64,000 nt of DNA from Parabacteroides sp. (GCA_017937385.1 JAGBDR010000009.1:1-64000); one strand, 5' to 3'. Shown: positions 16,074 through 25,867, numbered from the stretch's first letter. Notes: generated by a model from the letters alone, not told the origin. Numbers and translations are program-made.

Positions 16074-17813
16074 ATGAAAAAGCTTTTTTCTTTCCTGATT
16101 GGCTGCCTTTTTTTCCTGCCGGCTACCGCCCAATGGAAATGGCACAATCCGATGAATGCCGGTTTTCCGGTCATTCAAAACCAGGGGTTCGTCCAAGAGA
16201 ACGGAACTTCTTACACACGCCTGCCAGAACGGGCCAAAGGAGTTGTGAGCGAACCCGTATGGAACCTGTCCCGCCACTCGGCCGGGCTCGCTCTCCATTT
16301 TTATAGCGACGCTCCCCAGCTCAAAGTCCGCTATACCGTTACCGGCAGCCTGAACATGCCACACATGCCTTCGACTGGTGTATCCGGAGTCGACCTCTAC
16401 AGCATCAACAGCGATGAGGAATGGCATTTTTGCTTCGGCAGTTATTCTTTCGGAGATACAATTGTCTATTCGTATAACCACATAGGCAAAGACCGTTACC
16501 ACAAGAAAGGGTTTGAATACCGTCTCTACCTGCCTCTGTACAACGGGGTGAAATGGCTGGAAATCGGTACGCCTGAAGATGCGAAACTGGAGTTCATCCC
16601 TCTTTCACCCGAAAAACCGATCGTTCTGTACGGAACTTCGATCGCCCACGGCGCTTGCGCCTCCCGCCCGGCAATGGCCTGGTCTACGATCCTGCAACGG
16701 TCGTTGGACTACCCGCTGATCAACCTCGGCTTCTCCGGCAACGGCAAACTGGCAAAAGAAGTTTTGCAGTTCATCGACGAGACGGACGCCCGGCTGTATA
16801 TACTGGACTGTATGCCCAACCTGACCAACCAGGATGAAAAAGAAGTAACCGGCCTGACAATCGCTGCCGTCAAGCAACTTCGCGAAAAACATACGGCTCC
16901 CATCTTGCTGATCGAACACGGTGGCTATAGTAATATGTACACGGATTCAACCCAATACAACAGGATCGTCCAAGTCAACCGCGCATCCCGCAAAGCCTAC
17001 GAACAGATCCAGTCCGAGGGCATCAAAGATGTCTATTATTTGTCGCGCGAAGAACTGAATATACCGGCCGACGGCTGGGTCGACTACGTACACCCGTCCG
17101 ACCTCGGTATGCAGCAACAGGCGGCAGTCGTAGAAAGAAAAGTACGGGAAATCCTCCATATCCCGCTGGGCAACATACAAACCACGATCCCCGTCACCCA
17201 ACGTCGGGAACCGGCGATGTATGAATGGCGTGCCCGTCATCGTGCATTCTTAGAACAGATACAGAACCATCCGCCCAAAGCCGTGATCATCGGCAACTCG
17301 ATCACCCACTATTGGGGCGGCGAACCGGAACACCGCAACAAGAACGGACGGGAAACGTGGGAAAAGATCATGCGTCCTGCCGGTTTCCAGAACTTGGGTT
17401 GCGGATGGGACCGCATCGAGAATGTACTTTGGCGCGTGTATCACGGCGAACTGGACGGATATGAGACCGGCCAAGTCGTCTTGATGATCGGCACGAACAA
17501 CTTCGGCTTGAACAGCGACAAAGAGATCGTCGAAGGACTCCGATTCCTCCTTTCCGCCATCCGCCAGCGGCAACCGAAAGCGTCCATCAAGGTGATTGGC
17601 ATCCTTCCCCGCCGCCATCAGGAACAATGGGTCCGGAACATCAACATCGACATCAAGGAAATGGTGGAAACGGAAGGCTATACATTCGCCAACCCGGGAA
17701 CCGCCCTGTTGCAACCGGACGGCAAAATAGACGAAAACCTCTTTATCGGCGACGGGCTCCATCCGAACAACCAGGGATATGAACGGATTGCTCCGGAAAT
17801 AATTACACCCTAA
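16074..17813 (+). CDS. Exported tandem SGNH/GDSL hydrolase with N-terminal beta domain
   Basis: A 579-residue protein with signal peptide ending ATAQ (about residue 20). The TTG at 16050 is ignored because ATG 16074 gives the proper signal. After a beta-sandwich region (about 21-175) come two SGNH hydrolase domains. The first has the block I serine in YGTSIAHG (Ser189), block II GFSGNG and block V HPSD (His340). The second has IGNSITHYWG (Ser409), block III GTNNFG and block V GDGLHPN near residue 564. Both appear catalytically complete, which is unusual. Such enzymes are periplasmic carbohydrate esterases or lipases; the ester substrate is unknown. The 3' end overlaps the convergent MBL gene by 11 nt. 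Confidence 0.88.
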   Translation: MKKLFSFLIGCLFFLPATAQWKWHNPMNAGFPVIQNQGFVQENGTSYTRLPERAKGVVSEPVWNLSRHSAGLALHFYSDAPQLKVRYTVTGSLNMPHMPSTGVSGVDLYSINSDEEWHFCFGSYSFGDTIVYSYNHIGKDRYHKKGFEYRLYLPLYNGVKWLEIGTPEDAKLEFIPLSPEKPIVLYGTSIAHGACASRPAMAWSTILQRSLDYPLINLGFSGNGKLAKEVLQFIDETDARLYILDCMPNLTNQDEKEVTGLTIAAVKQLREKHTAPILLIEHGGYSNMYTDSTQYNRIVQVNRASRKAYEQIQSEGIKDVYYLSREELNIPADGWVDYVHPSDLGMQQQAAVVERKVREILHIPLGNIQTTIPVTQRREPAMYEWRARHRAFLEQIQNHPPKAVIIGNSITHYWGGEPEHRNKNGRETWEKIMRPAGFQNLGCGWDRIENVLWRVYHGELDGYETGQVVLMIGTNNFGLNSDKEIVEGLRFLLSAIRQRQPKASIKVIGILPRRHQEQWVRNINIDIKEMVETEGYTFANPGTALLQPDGKIDENLFIGDGLHPNNQGYERIAPEIITP

Positions 17814-18558
17814 CGCGTAGCCCGTCGTAGGCCAGATGGACATGAGGCGGCAACTCTTTCTCTACCTCCGCATGGAGACCGATACGGTGGCTCATGTGGA
17901 TCAGGTAGGTCTCTTTCGGCTTGATCCTTTCGATGTTGGCAAGCGCCTCCTCCAATGACTCGTGCGTAGGGTGTGTTCCCCGGCGAAGGGCGGTCAAGAC
18001 CAATACATCCAAACCCGCTAACTTGGCATATTCTTCTTCCGGAAGATATTTCACATCTGTCAAGTATGCCATATTGCCGATCCGATAACCGAAGATCGGC
18101 AATTTCCCGTGCATCACCCGGACCGGCGTGACCGGGATTCCGGCCGCCACAAAAGGTTCGTTTCCGATCGGATGAAGTTCCAGGTTCGGGACTCCGGGAT
18201 ATTTGTGGGCACGGAATACGTACGGGATACGGGTTTTGATGGCTTCCGCCACATAATCCTCAGCATATACATCCACACCCTTTTCCCGGCAGAAAGGGCG
18301 CAGGTCGTCCAAGCCGCCGACATGGTCGTAATGTTCGTGCGAAATCAGAACCGCATCCAGCCGGTACGTCTTGTTGCGGATCACCTGCCAACGGAAATCC
18401 GGACCGCAATCCAGCAAGATCCGTTTCCCTTCCGTCTCCACCAGCACGGACGTACGCAGGCGCCAATCCCGCTTGTCCGGACTGGTACACACTTCACACT
18501 GACAACCGATTTCAGGAACTCCGGTAGAAGTCCCCGTTCCTAAAAACGTGATTTCCAT
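17803..18558 (-). CDS. Metallo-beta-lactamase-fold hydrolase, PhnP-like
   Basis: A 251-residue cytoplasmic metallohydrolase. The zinc motif HEHYDHVGG (74-82) is complete, and GTGTSTGVPEIGC with the following CEVC resembles the PhnP-type phosphodiesterases, where the extra cysteines bind a structural zinc. Relatives hydrolyse cyclic phosphate esters such as phosphoribosyl cyclic phosphate; no phosphonate genes are nearby, so the natural substrate is open. The gene follows murB with no gap (murB ends at 18559) and is probably co-transcribed and coupled with it. Confidence 0.88.
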   Translation of the reverse strand: MEITFLGTGTSTGVPEIGCQCEVCTSPDKRDWRLRTSVLVETEGKRILLDCGPDFRWQVIRNKTYRLDAVLISHEHYDHVGGLDDLRPFCREKGVDVYAEDYVAEAIKTRIPYVFRAHKYPGVPNLELHPIGNEPFVAAGIPVTPVRVMHGKLPIFGYRIGNMAYLTDVKYLPEEEYAKLAGLDVLVLTALRRGTHPTHESLEEALANIERIKPKETYLIHMSHRIGLHAEVEKELPPHVHLAYDGLRVRV

Positions 18559-19572
18559 TTATCCTACATATTTTACTTCAGGCATAATCTCGATACCGAA
18601 CCGCTCATGGACAGCCTCCCGAATGCTTTCGGCGACCAATGCGATCTCATGTCCTTGGGCTTCACCCAAATTAACCAATACCAAGGCTTGCTTCTCATAA
18701 ACACCGACTGCCCCATGCGATTTGCCTTTGAAACCACACTGTTCGATCAACCAACCTGCCGGCACTTTCACCATCCCCTCTCCCGCCGGATAAGACGGCA
18801 TGGCGGGATATTGCGCTTTCAGCTTCTCGTAACGGGCAACCGGAATAACCGGATTCATAAAGAAACTTCCGGCATTTCCCAACTCTTCAGGATCCGGCAA
18901 TTTCCGGCGGCGGATCGAGATCACAGCATCCCGCACGGCTTGCAACGTCAGTTCCGGACACTGGGCCAATTCCTCCTTCAAATTGCCATAGCTGACAGAG
19001 AATTGCGGTTTCTTGCTTAACCGGATATTGATATGCGTGACAATATGCGGGTCGTTATGCTCGTCTTTGAAGAAACTCTTCCGGTATCCATACAGGCATT
19101 CTTCATTCGTAAAGATACGTTTCTCAAACGAAAGCTGGTTATACGCCTCCACCGTCTCGACCACATCCTTGATTTCCACGCCATACGCCCCGATATTCTG
19201 GATAGCGGCAGCTCCGGCTTCACCCGGGATGTGGGACAGATTTTCGATTCCTCCCCATCCTTCAGACACGGCGTATGCCACTACATCGTCCCATTTCTCA
19301 GCCGCCCCGATCCGGAGCAATACGGAATCATCCGTCTCTTCCACGACCGAGATTCCCTTGATCTGCGAATGCAGGACAATCCCGTTAAAATCATTTATAA
19401 ATAACAGATTGCTACCTCCTCCGATATGCAGCGACAGGCATTCCTGGAAATATTCGTCCCGAAGGATGCGCCCTAACTCCTCTTCATTCGTGTACTCCAT
19501 AAACCAGCGGGTCTTCACTGGAAGGTGGAAAGTATTGTGTTTCTCCAGCGAGTAGTTCTCTTCTATTCTCAT
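18559..19572 (-). CDS. murB: UDP-N-acetylenolpyruvoylglucosamine reductase
   Basis: FAD enzyme that reduces UDP-GlcNAc-enolpyruvate to UDP-MurNAc in peptidoglycan synthesis. The 337-residue length and motifs fit: GGGSNLLF for FAD phosphate binding (52-59), GEAGAAAIQNIGAYG, the tyrosine in YRKSFFK and the NAGSFFMNP segment that supplies the proton-donor serine. It starts after a TACTTTTG box (19598-19605) and abuts the PhnP-like gene downstream. Divergent from the HU gene. Confidence 0.96.
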   Translation of the reverse strand: MRIEENYSLEKHNTFHLPVKTRWFMEYTNEEELGRILRDEYFQECLSLHIGGGSNLLFINDFNGIVLHSQIKGISVVEETDDSVLLRIGAAEKWDDVVAYAVSEGWGGIENLSHIPGEAGAAAIQNIGAYGVEIKDVVETVEAYNQLSFEKRIFTNEECLYGYRKSFFKDEHNDPHIVTHINIRLSKKPQFSVSYGNLKEELAQCPELTLQAVRDAVISIRRRKLPDPEELGNAGSFFMNPVIPVARYEKLKAQYPAMPSYPAGEGMVKVPAGWLIEQCGFKGKSHGAVGVYEKQALVLVNLGEAQGHEIALVAESIREAVHERFGIEIMPEVKYVG

Positions 19573-19597
19573 CTTGCGTATGTTTTGTTTTGCAGGA

Positions 19598-19605
19598 CAA
19601 AAGTA
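19598..19605 (-). promoter_or_regulatory. Promoter -7 box for murB
   Basis: TACTTTTG on the minus strand, 26 nt upstream of murB. Confidence 0.5.
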
Positions 19606-19789
19606 ACAATATTAGAAAGAAAACACTAATTTTGAGTTCAAAAGCATTGACTATTCCTCTTATTGCAAACAGATAATAAACAAAATACATAAGCGTCCGA
19701 GCGTGTTTAACTTTTTTTATTCCACAAACCGGAAACAAGTGCAAGCATCCGGCTGTTAAACAAACAACACCAATTAAAAATAAACAGAT

Positions 19790-20077
19790 ATGAACAAAGC
19801 AGAAATAATCGAGGCTTTGGCCCAAAGGACAGGATTGAAGAAATCGAAAGCGCGGCAAGTTCTGGATGCTTATACCAGCATTGCAACAGAATCCTTGTCA
19901 AACCATGAGGAGGTCGTATTGATCGGTTTCGGGACACTAAAACCGTATGCGCAGAAAGAACGTTTGGCCCGTAACCCCAAGACAGGAACTCCCGCCATGA
20001 TCCCTTGCAGGACGACTGTAAAATTCAAACCGGGTAAATATTTGCTGGATGCAATCAACAAGCCCGAAACCAAGTAA
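19790..20077 (+). CDS. HU-family DNA-binding protein
   Basis: A 95-residue histone-like protein that bends DNA and compacts the nucleoid. The helical N-terminal half (MNKAEIIEALAQRTGLKKSK) and beta-arm sequence (GFGTLKPY then ARNPKTGTPAMIP) match the HU/IHF family. A TAATTTTG box at 19627-19634 could drive it with a leader of about 150 nt. A strong bidirectional terminator follows at 20097-20138. Confidence 0.94.
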   Translation: MNKAEIIEALAQRTGLKKSKARQVLDAYTSIATESLSNHEEVVLIGFGTLKPYAQKERLARNPKTGTPAMIPCRTTVKFKPGKYLLDAINKPETK

Positions 20078-20096
20078 GACCGAACAAAGAATAAAC

Positions 20097-20138
20097 AAAA
20101 AAAGGTGTGCCGAACCAAACGTCGGCACACCTTTTTTT
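20097..20138. terminator. Bidirectional intrinsic terminator
   Basis: GGTGTGCCGA (20104-20113) pairs with TCGGCACACC (20122-20131), flanked by an A-run before and a T-run after, so it can end both the HU transcript and the DUF1080 gene transcript coming from the other side. Confidence 0.92.
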
Positions 20139-20156
20139 GATTTATTCCAAGCGTTA

Positions 20157-23100
20157 TTACTTCAATTCCTTTATACGGATATTACGGAACTTGACAGGAG
20201 AACCATGACCCAAGAAACCGATATGTCCTTTCTTATTGAACAAACCCGGATGCTCCTTGTGATCGGCTGTGCCGTTCTTCGTCGCTTCGCGGATATTTCC
20301 TTCCGTGATCACCACACCGTTGACCGTCACCTTGATGTTGTCGCCATCGGCCACAATCTCTTCATAATTCCATTCGCCCGCAGGTTTGAATGCCTTATGA
20401 TGATCGGCCTTGGCCGGAATAATGCCATAAACGGAACCGTGATGCTGCAAAGGAGTAATGTCCTTGTAAATCGGGTGTTCGCAATCCAGAACCTGGATTT
20501 CCATACCGACGTATGCGGCATCCCCTTCCATCGGGGTACGGATGCCGACACCGTTATTGGCTCCCGGTGTCAACTGGAACTCAAAGCGGTACACGAAGTT
20601 GGCATATTCATTTTTCGTATACAAGTTGCCACCGTAACTCTTACTCGGAATCATGGAGATGCAACCGTCTTCCAAGGTATAATCGACCGTATTGCCCGTC
20701 CATTCATGCATGTTCGTACCGTCGAACAGCACCTTGAAGCCCTCTTTCTCCTCTTCGGCAGAAAGTTTGAACGGCTCCTTGCGCTCCAGTTCCTTTACAT
20801 AAATGTTCCGGTAATAGACTTTGCTGCCATGTGCCTGCAACTCGATCTGTTCGGTCGGGAAGATCGGGAGCTTGCGGTCCCAATAGTTTTCCATGATGAC
20901 GTCATCGACCACTTTCTCACCGTTCAGCAGGACCGTCACACGGTCTCCGACCATCTTGATATAGAAGCTGTTCCATTCGCCCAACTTGTTATCGGCCACT
21001 TTGGACGGCTTGCTTTCGTTCACCCGGTTGTTATACAAACCTCCGGAACCGACCTGTGCCCCGACGTTCACACGCGAAGTATCCCAGATCTGCACCTGGG
21101 GCGTACCCCGCAGGTAGATACCGGCATCCGCTTCGGGACCTGCCGGATCAAGCATCCAGTCCACATACATTTCAAAGTCACCATATTGCTTTTCCGTACA
21201 CAGGTTATCGCCCTTGCCGTTGAATATCAGCATACCGTCTTCCACGCTCCAGCCTTTGCGCATGATCTCATCCGCTTTGGCCTGTTCTTTGGCCAACTGT
21301 GCCGGCTTCATCTTCGCACGGGCGATCGGGTTCTGGACCAATCCCTTCCAGCCGATCAGATCCTTGCCGTTGAACAAAGAAACGAATCCTTCACCCTGCG
21401 GCATTTCATCCAAATGCTTCTTGATCGCCTCTTTCTGATAGCCGGCATCCGGATTGTCAAGTACTTCCATCACCTTGTTCAGCAAGACACGGACATTCGC
21501 TCCCATATATTCCTTGTGGCCCAATGCGATATTCATGACCGCATTGGCAGCCGCCTGTTGTACCGGTTTCTGATTCAAGAACTCACCGGCATACAACATA
21601 CCCAAGAATGTTCCGGTATTCTCGATCTGCCGCAGGATCGCGTTCTTTTGTGCGTCCGTCTTGGCAATTTCCATTGCCTTACGCAGGCTCAACAAACGGT
21701 TTTCACCCGTAAATTCCGGATTGGAAACCAGTTTCACATACGTGGTAAGAGCCGGATCGAAATAGTTGGATGAGGGGTTTTCCTTACAGATCGTATATAA
21801 TTCGTCTGCCACTTCAATCCCTTTCCAATTCAGCAAAGCCTCGAAAGCGGCATCCCGCTTAGTTCCCGTAGTGGAACGGAACCCTTTCACGATCGTAGCC
21901 AAAGCCTCCGGCTGACCGGTAGAAGACAACACCAGATAATACAAATAATCCTTACTGCCGGCCTGCAACATACGGCGTGTCACGGTCTCTACCCGATTGG
22001 CTTCCGGAAGAGCGTTCAACGACGAAATGACAGCCTGTTGCATCGGAGGCACAGCCGAAGCCTCTGCCGTTTCCAGCATACCGCACAGATTGACAAAATC
22101 ACGTCCGCCTACGACATCCTTCAATGCCACGTATGCAGCCTCCTTCACCTCCGGAGCCCCTGTCTTGATCTGTTCCAACACCGTATTGATGGTAGCGGTA
22201 GCCTTGCGCATCGCCAATAGTTCAAGTCCGGCAATCTTACCTGCCTGAGATGCAGACGACGCAATCACCTTTGCCACAGCGCCGCTGATATCACCGGAGA
22301 AAGCGGCCAAAGCATCTTGCCCCAGCAAAACGACCTGTTTGTCTTCACTCTTCAGCAATTCTGCCAATGAAGGGATATAAGACTTATCGCCGATCTTCAC
22401 CATTGTCCATGTTGCCGCTTGCTTCACGTCGAAATTCGCGTCAGCCAGCTGCTCCAACAGCACTTGCTTGGCAGGAAGGTCAAAGCGGATTTCCAGATTC
22501 CGGATGATATCATGTTGGGAAGGTCTCTTCGCCTCGCGTCCGATCCAGTTCAGGATATCGACTTTCTGTTCGGGCTTGGCTTTCGGAACTAATTTCATCA
22601 GCTCGATATACAAATCCTTATCAGCAAAAGCGGAAGCGTAGCTCAAAGCCGCATTCCGGTAGTTCTTGCTCGGATCTTTCAGGGCTGCAAGGACCATCTT
22701 GGAAGCTTTGGCCGGTTCTTCTGCCAATAGCAGTAACTGCAAAGCTGCTTCCCGTGTCTGTTCCCGGCCAGCCTTAACAGCCTCTTTCTGCAATTTCTTC
22801 GCAGCCTTCATCACGGCATCCCGGTCACTCTCAACCAATCGTTTCAACAAAGCGATATAGGCTTCGTTGGCGCCGGTTGCCTCCATGGTATAACCGGCAT
22901 TCGCAGCCGCTTTTGCCAAAACCGGCAACGAATTGGAACCGCCGACACAGCTCAAGGCATACAAAACCTCTTTCTGCATATTCGGATCAGATGCGCCCTG
23001 CAATGCCAACAAGACCGGTTCCGCCTCTTTCACCCGGGCATCGGCAATCGCACGGATCACATCCTTTTGTGTTTTGGGAGAACCGGTACGGCTCTTCAAG

Positions 23101-23612
23101 GCTGCAACCAAAGCCTGTCCGGCTTTTTCACTGCCGTTAGCTGCCAACGCACGGGCAGCGGGACCGCTCAACGACTCATCGTTCAGATAAGAAGCCAATA
23201 CATCTATACATTCGTCTTTTCCCAACATCTGGAGCTGGCGGATAATAAACGCTTTCGTTTCGCGCTCATTTACCATCTCCAATGCCTTCAGATACGCCTT
23301 GGCAATCACCAACCGGGCGTTTTCCTCCCCTTTCGCCATGACGTAGTGCGTCAGGCCGCTCAAAGCGTAATCGACATTCGCGTTACTGCCTTTGCCGGGA
23401 GCATTTATCATGTTTACCAGCATGAGGACTCCCTCTTCGCCGGTCGAACTCAAATCACCGATCAATTTATTGTAAGCCGCTTGTTTCGCCGCAGGCATCT
23501 GGGCCAACACATCGGCAGCGGTCGTTTTGGCCGTACGGTTGGCCGGAGTCTGCGCCATCATCATGCTTCCGCACAACAACAAGGCAGCTATTGAAATATA
23601 TGCTTTTCTCAT
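20157..23612 (-). CDS. Exported HEAT-repeat protein with two DUF1080 (3-keto-disaccharide hydrolase) domains
   Basis: A 1151-residue protein with signal peptide (MRKAYISIAALLLCGSMMMAQ). Residues of about 60-690 are alpha-helical HEAT-like repeats (ALAANGSEKAGQALVAAL and many similar). Two PF06439 domains follow, the first from FVSLFNGKDLIGWKG (about 745-950), the second from FKVLFDGTNMHEWTG to the end. DUF1080 enzymes act on 3-keto-glycosides; in the B. thetaiotaomicron BT2156-BT2160 type cluster they work with Gfo/Idh oxidoreductases and isomerase-like proteins to break glycosidic bonds by oxidation and elimination. The two upstream genes here are of those families. HEAT plus double DUF1080 is a large version and may bind its partners. 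The roles are by family, not shown. Confidence 0.88.
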   Translation of the reverse strand: MRKAYISIAALLLCGSMMMAQTPANRTAKTTAADVLAQMPAAKQAAYNKLIGDLSSTGEEGVLMLVNMINAPGKGSNANVDYALSGLTHYVMAKGEENARLVIAKAYLKALEMVNERETKAFIIRQLQMLGKDECIDVLASYLNDESLSGPAARALAANGSEKAGQALVAALKSRTGSPKTQKDVIRAIADARVKEAEPVLLALQGASDPNMQKEVLYALSCVGGSNSLPVLAKAAANAGYTMEATGANEAYIALLKRLVESDRDAVMKAAKKLQKEAVKAGREQTREAALQLLLLAEEPAKASKMVLAALKDPSKNYRNAALSYASAFADKDLYIELMKLVPKAKPEQKVDILNWIGREAKRPSQHDIIRNLEIRFDLPAKQVLLEQLADANFDVKQAATWTMVKIGDKSYIPSLAELLKSEDKQVVLLGQDALAAFSGDISGAVAKVIASSASQAGKIAGLELLAMRKATATINTVLEQIKTGAPEVKEAAYVALKDVVGGRDFVNLCGMLETAEASAVPPMQQAVISSLNALPEANRVETVTRRMLQAGSKDYLYYLVLSSTGQPEALATIVKGFRSTTGTKRDAAFEALLNWKGIEVADELYTICKENPSSNYFDPALTTYVKLVSNPEFTGENRLLSLRKAMEIAKTDAQKNAILRQIENTGTFLGMLYAGEFLNQKPVQQAAANAVMNIALGHKEYMGANVRVLLNKVMEVLDNPDAGYQKEAIKKHLDEMPQGEGFVSLFNGKDLIGWKGLVQNPIARAKMKPAQLAKEQAKADEIMRKGWSVEDGMLIFNGKGDNLCTEKQYGDFEMYVDWMLDPAGPEADAGIYLRGTPQVQIWDTSRVNVGAQVGSGGLYNNRVNESKPSKVADNKLGEWNSFYIKMVGDRVTVLLNGEKVVDDVIMENYWDRKLPIFPTEQIELQAHGSKVYYRNIYVKELERKEPFKLSAEEEKEGFKVLFDGTNMHEWTGNTVDYTLEDGCISMIPSKSYGGNLYTKNEYANFVYRFEFQLTPGANNGVGIRTPMEGDAAYVGMEIQVLDCEHPIYKDITPLQHHGSVYGIIPAKADHHKAFKPAGEWNYEEIVADGDNIKVTVNGVVITEGNIREATKNGTADHKEHPGLFNKKGHIGFLGHGSPVKFRNIRIKELK

Positions 23613-23648
23613 ATTTTTTATTATCTATATTATATAATTGTCAATTCA

Positions 23649-24905
23649 TCAAATGTTCCAAGGCGCCCTCATCGGCTGATCCAGCAACCGGTTGGCAGCC
23701 TCATCATCAATGAATTCAAGTTTTACGGGGTCGAAATGCAGCGTCCGGTTCAGGCGCAGAGCCACCGCTCCCATATTGACAATCGTAGCCGAACGGAAAC
23801 CATTCTTCTCGTTCAAAGCAAACGGCTGGCGTGTTTTCACACATTCGATAAAGTCCGTAACCTGCGGTTCTGGTTCGGGGTAATCGGCAAGTTTCTTTTC
23901 CCAATCCGGAATATCGCATACAAAATTCTTATACACATTGCCTTTCGGTCCGGAAATATACGGAGTGTTCGGATCTCCGAAATCCCCTCCCCAAAGGACA
24001 ATCTGGCAACCATCGTCATACGTGTATGTGATGGAACGCCATGTACCGACAGCATCCGGATGCTGTTGCGGAGCATCTACCTCCACTTTGACAGGGCTGG
24101 TGTCGTCTTTGCCCAATATATATTGTACGGGGTCGATATAGTGCTGTCCCATATCTCCGAGTCCGCCACCGTCATAATCCCAATACCCACGGAAAGTCTG
24201 GTGTACACGATGTGCATTATAGGGTTTGTAAGGAGCCGGACCGAGCCACATGTCATAATCCAGTTCAGACGGAACCGGCTGCGGTTCGAGATATTCTTTT
24301 CCGACCCAGAAGAACTTCCAGTTGAAACCAGTATGCGCACTGATCGTCACCTTCAACGGCCATCCCAACAATCCGCTCTGCACCAATTTCTTCAACGGTT
24401 TGACGGGCGTACCCAGTCCATAGAACTGATCCGTAAAGCGGAACCATGTGTTCAGACGGAACATACGTCCGTATTGCTGTACGGCTTCCATCACGCGCTT
24501 TCCTTCACCGATCGTACGGGTCATCGGTTTCTCACACCAGATGTCTTTGCCGGCTTTGGCAGCCTCGACAGACATGATGCCATGCCAATGAGGGGGCGTG
24601 GCGATGTGCACGATATCGACATTCGGGTCCAGAATCAAATCGCGGAAATCATGATAAGCGGCTATTTTTTCTTTCACCAGATTCTTGCCTAACTCCAGAT
24701 GTTTTTTGTCAACGTCACAGACGGCAACCAAACGTGTGCCGGCATAATTGAGATGACCTCGTCCCATACCTCCGGTACCGATAATACCTTTGGTCAATTG
24801 ATCACTTGGAGCGATATACCCGTTCCCCAACACGTGGCGCGGCACAATCGAAAAAAGTGCAACCCCTCCAAGGGTTTTCAGAAAACCTCTTCTGCTTGTT
24901 CTCAT
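23649..24905 (-). CDS. Gfo/Idh/MocA-family oxidoreductase with Tat signal
   Basis: A 418-residue exported dehydrogenase. The twin-arginine signal (MRTSRRGFLKTLGGVALF) indicates export of a folded, cofactor-loaded protein. The nucleotide-binding loop (GTGGMGRGHL, about 42-51) and the EKPMTR motif (about 130-135) with the active-site lysine are present. Tat-exported Gfo/Idh enzymes keep NAD(H) bound; in the 3-keto-glycoside pathway they oxidise the C3 hydroxyl of glycosides. It has its own -7 box (24969-24976), lies 36 nt upstream of the DUF1080 gene and 71 nt downstream of the isomerase gene. Confidence 0.9.
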   Translation of the reverse strand: MRTSRRGFLKTLGGVALFSIVPRHVLGNGYIAPSDQLTKGIIGTGGMGRGHLNYAGTRLVAVCDVDKKHLELGKNLVKEKIAAYHDFRDLILDPNVDIVHIATPPHWHGIMSVEAAKAGKDIWCEKPMTRTIGEGKRVMEAVQQYGRMFRLNTWFRFTDQFYGLGTPVKPLKKLVQSGLLGWPLKVTISAHTGFNWKFFWVGKEYLEPQPVPSELDYDMWLGPAPYKPYNAHRVHQTFRGYWDYDGGGLGDMGQHYIDPVQYILGKDDTSPVKVEVDAPQQHPDAVGTWRSITYTYDDGCQIVLWGGDFGDPNTPYISGPKGNVYKNFVCDIPDWEKKLADYPEPEPQVTDFIECVKTRQPFALNEKNGFRSATIVNMGAVALRLNRTLHFDPVKLEFIDDEAANRLLDQPMRAPWNI

Positions 24906-24968
24906 AGTAAAAATGATAATTATATAGATTAGCTACCTTAATTATTTCAATATATAGATAATATCTGA

Positions 24969-24976
24969 CAAAGATA
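24969..24976 (-). promoter_or_regulatory. Promoter -7 box for the Gfo/Idh gene
   Basis: TATCTTTG on the minus strand, just after the isomerase stop codon and 64 nt upstream of the Gfo/Idh start. Confidence 0.45.
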
Positions 24977-25867
24977 CTAATTTCCCAACAAACCTTGCAG
25001 ATATTCGCGTGTTTTTACGACATAATCATGTCGTGCGCCATTCAATTCGCACTCAATTGTCACGGCACCCTGAAATCCTTGCTTCTTCAGTTCAGCTATG
25101 ACAGCCGGGAAATTCACTTCACCGGTAGGAATAGGCACCTCCGCACCTAACTCATACGGATTGTTCGGATCCGGATACTTGCCATCCTTTGCATGGAACT
25201 CTTTGATCAGGCTACCGAACTGCTTCACGGCATCCAGCGAATTGGCCTTTCCGTACATCAACAAGTTGGCCAGATCGCAATTGATAAACACGTTACCCGT
25301 AGCGATGTCTTTAATCGCACGGATCAAAGTCGTCGGTGTTTCCTGTCCGGTCTCGAAATAGATCATCACGCCGCGCTGCTTGGCATAATTCGCCAAGTCC
25401 TGCATAACCCGGATGAAATCCTTATATTGTTCGGAAGAGGGATCTTCCGGGATAAAACCGAAATGGGAGTGCATAGCGGGAATTTCCGCCATCTGGCAAA
25501 AATCGATCATATCGTGATATACCTTGATTTTCTCGGCCCGTTCCTCTTGCGGAACCAACCCGATCGTAGCCGGCCCTTTACGGAAGTTCCAGGTAGACTT
25601 GCTACCCGGCACACCCACCACCGTCGTCACCTTGATCTGATGCTTTTGGGATGCCGCCTTCACCTTCTTGGCAAAATCCTTTGTAAAGGCTTTGGTGTTA
25701 TAATTCAACTCGCAAGAGCCAAAACCCTGATCGTGCAAATCCTTAAAACTTTTATCGATGTCGCTCATGTCATATTGGATAACCCCAATCGTTATTTTGT
25801 CCTGCGCCATCATTCCGGAACAAATAAATAGAAAAACCAAAAACAATAAAGAAAATTTCATTTTCAT
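24977..25867 (-). CDS. Exported sugar phosphate isomerase/epimerase-family protein
   Basis: A 296-residue TIM-barrel protein of the xylose-isomerase-like (AP endonuclease 2) fold, with a Sec signal (MKMKFSLLFLVFLFICSGMMAQ). Metal-ligand type residues are visible in MHSHFGF (about 137-143), YFETGQE and the late TIECEL. Members in the 3-keto-glycoside clusters act as hydratases/lyases or isomerases on keto sugars. It is the first gene of the three-gene minus-strand set with Gfo/Idh and DUF1080. Its leader carries a hairpin with a T-run (25907-25956). A paralogous Tat-type protein lies at 28651. Confidence 0.87.
   Translation of the reverse strand: MKMKFSLLFLVFLFICSGMMAQDKITIGVIQYDMSDIDKSFKDLHDQGFGSCELNYNTKAFTKDFAKKVKAASQKHQIKVTTVVGVPGSKSTWNFRKGPATIGLVPQEERAEKIKVYHDMIDFCQMAEIPAMHSHFGFIPEDPSSEQYKDFIRVMQDLANYAKQRGVMIYFETGQETPTTLIRAIKDIATGNVFINCDLANLLMYGKANSLDAVKQFGSLIKEFHAKDGKYPDPNNPYELGAEVPIPTGEVNFPAVIAELKKQGFQGAVTIECELNGARHDYVVKTREYLQGLLGN

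Noticed and set aside
20049-21773. 574-codon plus-strand frame
   Set aside because: Antisense shadow of the DUF1080 protein; no motif, and it begins within the HU terminator region.
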